Position numbers and translations under genes: made by a program. A DNA stretch of 64,000 nucleotides from Cryptomeria japonica (taxonomy: Eukaryota; Streptophyta; Pinopsida; Cupressales; Cupressaceae): contig NC_081407.1 in assembly GCF_030272615.1 (NCBI RefSeq), positions 265,063,074-265,127,073 on the forward strand, in the 5' to 3' direction. Numbering within the stretch: position 1 is the stretch's first letter; each line of letters starts with the position of its first letter. Under the pieces are notes generated by a model, which was not told the DNA's origin, searched no databases, and was given only the letters and a program-made list of their open reading frames with translations. Of this stretch, positions 57,733-64,000 are shown piece after piece.

Positions 57733-58632
57733 CCAGACTTCATCACTCACCAACTTGACCTAGCTCGGACCTTCAAGAATGATACTCACTCACCAAGCAA
57801 GACACAATTAGCAACAAGAGCAAAGCCAGGCCCTAAGGAAGACTTTCAAAGAAACCCTAATTCTGGGGCCTCAAAGACTCACCTCGGCTCAATCAGAGCC
57901 TGCCATCCTAGAGATCCCCCTGGGGGCACTCAAAATGCAAAGGCTAACAGACAAACCCTAAAAACCTAGAAAGCAAACCCCAGAAAGCAAAAAAAGTAGG
58001 GGTCCCCATTTGCAATGGGGCGATGTGTGAATACGTCACAACACCATGGCAGAGGAGGAGCAGAGAGCACGAGTAGAGACAACAGAGCCAGAGGCAGACA
58101 CAGATATTCATATACCTGATGTTGGTGAGGGTGGCATGGTGTCACAGGCAAAGGCTATAGCTGTTGAATCATCCAGGACCTACCTTAGACGCCTTCGTAG
58201 GAGGGATGCATGCTTCTCTGAGCCATAGGCTTGTAGTTGTTTTTACTTTTGATATTTGTATGGAACATTTGATCATATGATGACATGGATATTTTATTCC
58301 ATGAGTTTTGTTATATTGTATACATTTTGACAATATTTATATATCTATGTTTGCTATTTTCTTCAGCTACAATTTGTGTTTATGCTTATGTGATTGATGT
58401 ATACTTGTGTATTTAATCAAATTAGCTTCTATTTGATGATGTTATTGTGTCTTTAAGGTGTATTTAATAAAGGGTGCATGAAACAAGTTTTAAATCTTTA
58501 AAAATCTCTAAATTTCTTGAGTTTTTCACTTTTCTGAGTCTAGCCGAGTTTGAGCCTAGTTTTTTTGGTCTAGTCCGAGTCCCGAGTTGAGTCGGCCTCG
58601 CCAAGTTCGAGTCCCGTTTCTATGATCATAAC

Positions 58633-59460
58633 AGTACAAATTTGTACAGAGCAAAATTTCTTAAATAGCTTTGAAACCATTAGAATCCTCTCTTGCATAT
58701 GCAATACCAAGAAGTCCATGCCCTCATAAAGAGAGTCCGTGAACCCAAGTCTAGGCATTTTGGGGAATAACACAGTTTAACATAAGTGTATCTTCAGTTC
58801 ATTGTTATAAATAATAATGAAAAATCACTTTTGTATGGTTTGGTCTTATTTCTTGTGGTATTCAATTGTTTTGAAACTTACCTTCTTGATATGCCTAATG
58901 CATGGAGTTTTTTTTTGTTTTTGCTCAGTTATGGACCAATTTTCAAGTGAATGCTTGGTAATAGGATGTTGTTGTGATTTGTAGGAATCGTGTGATCAAA
59001 CCGCGGCATTCTCGAGGTAAGCTATTTTAGTAGTCATTTCTAGCTTTTCTAAAATTTATTATACTTATTACTCATTTTCCATAAATAATGATAGTGTTGA
59101 AGGAGATGCTAGTTAATGTTTTTGGCATTATAAAAGGGGTTAAATGGGTCTTTTTCTCTTCATTGAAAACAAATATTATTAAGTTACATAGATTCTGAGT
59201 TCAAGGTTGAACAACCAACAGCTACAAAGAATAAAACACCAGAACTAACAGACTAGAGCAAGCAAATTAGAACAAACTGGTGACTACAATAATCTAGTTA
59301 GTCACACAGGTATTGTTAACAATTCAACACTTAAGATATAGGTAAAAGTGGGCCATACCTAGCCAATCAAAAGACTAGTCAATACAAACCACTAGAACAA
59401 AATTTGAGCAACTAGAGCAAAGCAAACTAGTACAGAGACGAGAACCAGGAAGGATGTTAG
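58633..59460. other. Unclassified sequence with a possible 32-bp exon
   Basis: Sequence 58985-59016 is preceded by TGTGATTTGTAG and followed by GTAAGC, a good acceptor and donor pair. It would encode about ten residues (NRVIKPRHSR). No neighbouring exon could be linked, so this is weak. The rest shows no recognisable feature. Confidence 0.3.
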
Positions 59461-59462
59461 TC

Positions 59463-60180
59463 TTAAGATGGATCAGCTGTAGGACCTGCTTTGTTAGAGG
59501 TGTTCAATAGATCTTCATGGAAGAACTCCAATTGAGCTTGCAAAGCAATGATCCCTATAGGTGAGGGGACTTTCATTTTGTATATTAGGAGAGCTAGAGT
59601 GGGAGTAACATCAAAGTCAAGAGGGTAAGTGTGGGCTGCAAATGTATACATGTAGTAGGGAGTGGGACATTTGGGAAGCCAATGCTTTAAGCTCCTGTAT
59701 GAACTTTACCATTTCTCCTATTGACTTGTTGAGTGTCTCCAAATTCTCATCCAATTCTAGGTTTTGAGCCCTAAGGGCATTTGGCTCTTCTAGAATCATG
59801 TCCTTAGATACACTGCCATCCTCATTCCTAATAAGCAGGATGTGCCCAAGGAAGTCAATCACCATTGTGCTCTTCAGCATTATGTTAAAATGCTTAGAGA
59901 AAATTTTCTATTCACTCGACAACCTATATAAATAGCATCCTTTCAAAGCCTAAAAATGTGTAGAAGCCTTAGAGGAATATAATTAAAGATGTTAAAGGCC
60001 TCTTAGAGCGTGTGGGTAGTCACAATCCAATCACTAGGGTTTGCACCTGCAGGGAATGTTAGTTTCTCAAAACCGCAGGTCCACAATCCTAAAACATTTC
60101 TTACTTTAGGGAAAGGGAGTTGTTGAGGATTTAAGAACAACAAATGAGAGTGGGTATTCTTGTTTGCACTTTGGGTTCAT
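59463..60180 (-). pseudogene. Unrecognised degenerate reading frame with coiled-coil segment
   Basis: Read right to left with a few frameshifts: CGFEKLTFPAGANPSDWIV (near 60060), AFNIFNYIPLRLLHIF (near 59980), MLKSTMVIDFLGHILLIRNE (59880), a heptad-like region LRAQNLELDENLETLNKSI, then ALLIYKMKVPSPIGIIALQA and a stop near 59463. The helical character and lack of catalytic motifs recall the proteins at 14839-18136 and 43347-46029, but no family is recognised. It could be a retroelement gag-like relic. Confidence 0.4.
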
Positions 60181-62316
60181 CTTTTAGACCTTGGAGGTTA
60201 TTCCCAGAGGTATCTGTGACAGGTTTGTACATCAAGTAAAATGTAACATGATTACAAATTTACATCGATTACCAGCGATACTCAAATATACCCTTGATTC
60301 TATATTTGTCACTAATCAAGATCAACTAGCTGTGTAAGACCTCTTATATAGCTGATTTAACACCTTGCACATGCACCTACAGATGACAATAGTATTATGA
60401 CCCCCACAGATGATTTCATTTAGTATTTCATACACAATGGCAAGGTGCAGACATGCATATCATGATTCTCTGATAATTTAGCTGTTTAAATTTCTCGAGA
60501 TTTGTTCCCTAATTTGTAATACTGAATCATGAGTAGCATGCATATCCTACACTAGACTAATCTACTCCTACAATTAACTAGGGTGGAGAGTGTTTTAATG
60601 ATGAGTGTTTGATCCTTATCCAATGTGGATTAGTTCCTACTCCATTGGGCAATAGAGTCATGAAGAGCAAAGAGGAAAGAGATGCCATTAAAACATCAAC
60701 ATAATTAGATTTCATTTACATGCAAATCAAAGATTGCATTCAACGTGATGGACATACATAATAATCAATTTTAAAATTACAATAACCTATATAAAAAAGA
60801 GGGAAGACCATTGCAAAGTATTTCTAATGCATTATAAGCTGTCACACTTACGTCTAACCCCTATTACAATTGCACCAACAAATGAGGTAAGAGGAAATGC
60901 ACAATTGTGACTATACATTCCCTAGAATCATTAAAAATTGGGATGGAAACATACCAAGTAGTAAGCTGCCCTGTTGTTTCTTTTTTTGCTATAATTACAA
61001 AATATATTTTTTTTTGTGTGTGATCTTTCAGACTAGATAGAAGATACAGAAGGGGATTTGTGTTTTTTGATTGCAATGTTTTGATGTTAACAGCATATAA
61101 ACATAAAATATAGCAGCAGAAATAAATTCTGAAAATAATGGAAACAACATGAAATAACAGAGCTGAAATTTCTAGATTTTAATGCTGATCAGAATATGAG
61201 TTTTTTCTCCAAATTAACAGCAACCTAGTTCATAAAAAAACATAACATATCTTAAACAAACACACCCAGAAAAAGTTGATAACTTAGACCAACTGCTGTG
61301 ATGAAAGTCCGATCTGAAAACCCTTCAAAAACAAGTCACAACACCACAAAATGAACTCCAAAATGCCAAGAAGCTGATGAGTAATGTTTGCATGCCCTGG
61401 ACACTTCAAAAAGGCCTGAAATATCAACCCAAAACTCAACACTCAGCCCAAGGTAGCTGGCATGGCCAGCATGAAAGACAAGTATGGCCAGCAAAGGGAT
61501 GTCAAAGACTCTTTTCAGTCACCCAGACTTCCTTAATCTTCTCAACAATCTAGAAGATCTGCAATAAACTCTGAACTGATTATTCAATCTCAACTATAAA
61601 CCCAGGTGTGTTTCCTAAGTGAAATCACCTCCAAATCCCCCAGTCTGTATCTCTCAACATGCGTAGAAGATGTTGTTTGCAAGGGGTTTCATCCTCACAA
61701 ACCAAGAAGAAGCTATTTCCAATGAAGCTATAGCAAAAGCTCCAAATTCTCCTAATGAAAAAGGCTCCAAAAAGAGCTTATAACATCACCAAAAGAGGCG
61801 GCCATCTCCAAAACCCTAAATCCCATGCCCTATGAGAAAGAATAAAATTTTATTTTAATTTAATTTATCTTCTTATGTCTCCCTCAGCTTGGGCGCCAAC
61901 TACTAGGAGTCCCCTTTTTAAAACAACTTATGTTCACCCATGGTCCTTTTTATAACTTAATAAAATTTAAAATATTATATTTAACTTTAATACATTATGC
62001 TATTTAAAATAAAGCAATGGACCTTATAAAATATCGAATCGATTTCAAATGCACCCACCGAAACATCTAAAAATAGCTATATTGACCACAGGCACTATTG
62101 GTGACCCAGCTTGACTTACTATAAATAGTAAGTACTGGAAACGTGCTAAAAAACTCTAAAACAAAGGCATTATGCACCAAGAGAATTATCAAAATTCATC
62201 TAAATAAGTAGATACTGCCAACACAATTGGATAACTGCCTCCAGAGTTCCCTAAACTCCACTCATCAGCCTGCAGGAACTCAATTGAATGGGCTAATGGT
62301 CCACCCTATCAATTGG
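60181..62316. other. Mostly unclassified; probably includes Gypsy 3' LTR
   Basis: No coding sequence is supported. The right part up to 62335 should be the 3' LTR of the Gypsy element, since TATAATGTCCCC (close to TGTAATGTCCCC) begins on the minus strand at 62335, just after its polyprotein. The other LTR end was not found. Confidence 0.4.
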
Positions 62317-63130
62317 TTAGGAAGGGGACATTATAGTCCACTCTTTCCAAGATTGCTTGTCCTCAAGCAATTTAAGCTCTAGATGCTGCAAGATCTGCTC
62401 ACTCTTTGACATTGCATCCTCTACTGGTAAGTCCTTCCATTTGATCAAATACTCCTTGATGACCTTCTTTCGAAGAACCCACTCTCCGAAATCAATAATA
62501 GATTTTGATATTAAAATCAACTTTCCCTCCTCATCCAATGGTGGTAAAACTAATGAGGGCACCACATTATGCCCGAGTGCCTTCTTGAGCCTAGATACAT
62601 GGAAGACATTGTGAACCCTGCTGCTAGCTGGTAATTCAAGCTCAAAGGCAACCTCTCCAACCCTTTAGGTAACTCCAAATGGGCCATAAAATCCGGGCTT
62701 GAGCTTCTCTGCTCCACTCTTCGTGAGAGTAGATTGTCTATATGGCTGCAATCTCAAATATACCATATCCTCAACCTCAAAACTACGCTTTATTAGTTGT
62801 TGATCAACATACAACTTCTGTTGATTTTGTCCCTGTTGCAGATTTTCCTTCAATGTTTTCACGATATCGTGACTTTTCTGTAACAAGTCTTTTGCCTTAG
62901 GCACTCTGTTGTCTCCAAAAATAAGATCCATGAAGTTGGGAGCCTCATACCCATATAAAGCCATAAATTGTGTCATCCTGATAAACATATGATAGGTGGT
63001 ATTGTAGCAATACTCAGTAAGGTGCAGCCACCTAATCCAAGCTCTCTGTTGACTAGAAACATAGTTCTGAGGTACCCTTCCACCCTTTTATTAACTATCT
63101 CTGCTTGTTCATTTGTCTGTGGATGGTAGC
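62317..63130 (-). pseudogene. Gypsy chromovirus: integrase C-terminus and chromodomain
   Basis: Read right to left: YHPQTNEQAEIVNKRVEGYL (63130-63070), the end of the integrase core; then MALYGYEAPNFMDL, a linker LKENLQQGQNQQKLYVDQQL, VYLRLQPYRQSTL, LKPGFYGPF, HNVFHVSRLKKALG and a chromodomain-like tail, KEYLIKWKDLPVEDA (near 62430). Plant chromoviruses use this tail for chromatin targeting. Frameshifts near 63060 and stops near 62665 and 62570 inactivate it. The upstream RT and gag parts are cut off by the sequence starting at 63131. Confidence 0.88.
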
Positions 63131-64000
63131 TGTAAAGACCCTTATTAATTCTGACCTGAAGTTTTTCAGTTTTGGCTGAAAGGCATTACGTCAAACACTT
63201 AGCATACCTCTCAAATAAGCCCGATTTCTGATTACTGATATATTTGGGTGCAGTGACCTTCCTGGTTAATGGTTGGAATTGACTGTTTGCTGCAGCTAAT
63301 TTACTGAGTTTGTTTTGATTCTTGTTTGTAAGTTTATGTAATCAAATAAGCATTTGTTTGATGAATGTTGATTTTCAGATTGCATCCAGGAAGTAGAACA
63401 TACACAAACAAGAAATACTTGCAACAAAGCATTGGAAACAAGAGTACTTCAACTAGACTTCATACCACTTCATTACTGATTCAGATATTACAAATCATTT
63501 TTATAAAACATATTGCAGACCTGGTAATTACTCAAAACATGGAATGAATGCACAGAATTGATCCCAGCATCGACACTAGGCATGAAGCACTTAATGGCGA
63601 CTTGTATAAGCTACTCCTAATCTCCCCACGCTTACAATTGTATTCCAGCTTCTGCAAATGTGTGCACAGCTACTGGAGGTTCAAATCTTCAAGTATTAAT
63701 CCACTTTGATACCCACGTCTCCAATAATGGAGTTAGCAATGGAATACGCGCTGCTAGAAAACCACGCAGATTAGAAGGAACTCTTTCCTTGAGCCATGAC
63801 TTTCATATGCTGCCAGCCGCCTCCATTATTCGCCCGACTCACTGTATTTAGATTGGTGTAAGCTTTGTGCGTGTTGCAAAGGGGTCACTTGGTGAAGTTC
63901 TCCTCTCTTCACACCCACGTTTTGTTACTATGGAAGATTTGAAGCCACCACGAACTGGGATAGTGCCACCACAAGGTAATTGAGAGAGAGAAGCTCAGAT
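63131..64000. mobile_element. LTR-like sequence inserted in the Gypsy integrase, right end outside
   Basis: The Gypsy frame stops abruptly at GGTAGC, and TGTAAAGACCC begins, similar to the end TGTAAAGTCCC of the element at 46030-49304. This suggests another member of the TGTAATGTCC family. The far end is not in the window. A frame at 63660-63851 has no recognised motif. Confidence 0.45.

Larger units (their letters stand above)
50437..58043 (-). mobile_element. Element C: A-family member with a large hairpin repeat array
   Basis: On the minus strand it starts TGTTGTGACGTATTCACACA at 58043 and ends CACATCAACA at 50437. A perfect 5-bp duplication, CCATG, lies at 50432-50436 and 58044-58048. 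Total 7,607 bp, or about 6.06 kb without the nested solo LTR (56191-57732). Order: conserved terminal block, solo LTR, short tandem repeats, hairpin array (55880-51990), a short exon-like frame (51896-51675), TATA box (51329-51322) and a tail of about 0.9 kb that aligns with A and B. The large ORF of A and B is absent. No RT, integrase or primer-binding site was seen. Confidence 0.92.
50353..58228 (+). pseudogene. C-terminal tail of a probable hAT transposase, split by element C
   Basis: The frame 50353-50436 (TEATKPVFGDNGIDWVDW...) continues across the CCATG insertion target into 58049-58228 (AEEEQRARVETTEPEADTD...LRRLRRRDACFSEP) and ends in TAG. The joined frame is open without any change, which shows that element C entered a coding stretch. 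The piece is acidic and low in complexity, as expected for a transposase tail; the link to hAT rests mainly on the element's ends. Confidence 0.55.
50155..58624 (+). mobile_element. Short hAT-type element with 8-bp TSD, split by element C
   Basis: A perfect 8-bp duplication, ATCATAAC, lies at 50147-50154 and 58625-58632. Ends are CAGAGAAATG and, inverted, CATAGAAACG, fitting hAT terminal repeats that begin with CA. Both subterminal zones are full of GAGTCC, GACTCG and GAGTCG strings. Without element C the body is about 858 bp: 50155-50436 plus 58049-58624. It keeps only the end of an open frame (50353-58228), so it is a deletion derivative that would have relied on a complete relative. Confidence 0.85.

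Overview
The window looks like intergenic DNA from a large, repeat-filled seed-plant genome, most likely a gymnosperm such as a conifer. That is an inference from the density, age and nesting of plant-type LINE, Copia, Gypsy and hAT elements and the near absence of host genes; no marker gene fixes the species. Almost every base that can be classified belongs to a transposable element. Most boundaries below rest on target-site duplications (TSDs) read directly from the sequence, and in three places on a host reading frame that closes when the insertion is removed.

Layout. 1-4620: a decayed LINE on the minus strand, cut by the window edge. 4621-9359: AT-rich sequence, a scrap of Copia-like LTR, and the one candidate host gene (two small exons, 7418-8664). 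9360-27130: a hAT/DUF659 transposase pseudogene (minus) broken by a 333-bp TRIM (10024-10356) and by a solo LTR (10809-26446). That solo LTR has itself received a small GGGGACG-rich hAT-like element (11377-12348) and a full-length LINE (12388-25854), and the LINE carries a 7.1-kb element called A here (13883-21000). 27150-30600: an old Copia polyprotein (plus) split by another solo LTR (28587-29960). 31538-39367: a 1.4-kb Copia-like solo LTR with TSD CTTAG, split by element B (31819-38220). 39691-43346: an internally deleted Copia element (minus). 43347-49304: an unrecognised degenerate reading frame with two more solo LTRs (43732-45416, 46030-49304). 50155-58624: a short hAT derivative with an 8-bp TSD, split by element C (50437-58043), which carries a further solo LTR (56191-57732). 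62317-63130: the integrase and chromodomain end of a Gypsy chromovirus, broken at 63131 by an LTR-like sequence that leaves the window.

The most unusual content is the A/B/C family. Three copies (6.4-7.6 kb) start TGTTGTGAC and end CATCAACA, each flanked by a 5-bp TSD. They contain no reverse transcriptase, integrase, primer-binding site or visible LTR pair. A and B carry a reading frame of about 1,100 codons that I do not recognise; all three have a TATA box about 0.8-0.9 kb before the 3' end; and each has a long tandem array whose units contain a hairpin. In C this array has about 23 units of roughly 174 bp with a strongly conserved palindromic core. They may be giant solo LTRs with an ORF in U3, or an unclassified terminal-inverted-repeat transposon.

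Two other features stand out. The TRIM is a complete miniature retrotransposon whose 135-bp LTRs each contain a tRNA-like domain with A and B boxes. A family of solo LTRs (TGTAATGTCCC...GGGACATTACA) occurs at least five times and can be tied to the Gypsy chromovirus at the right end. Nothing here acts as an operon; what the map gives is a relative order of insertions.
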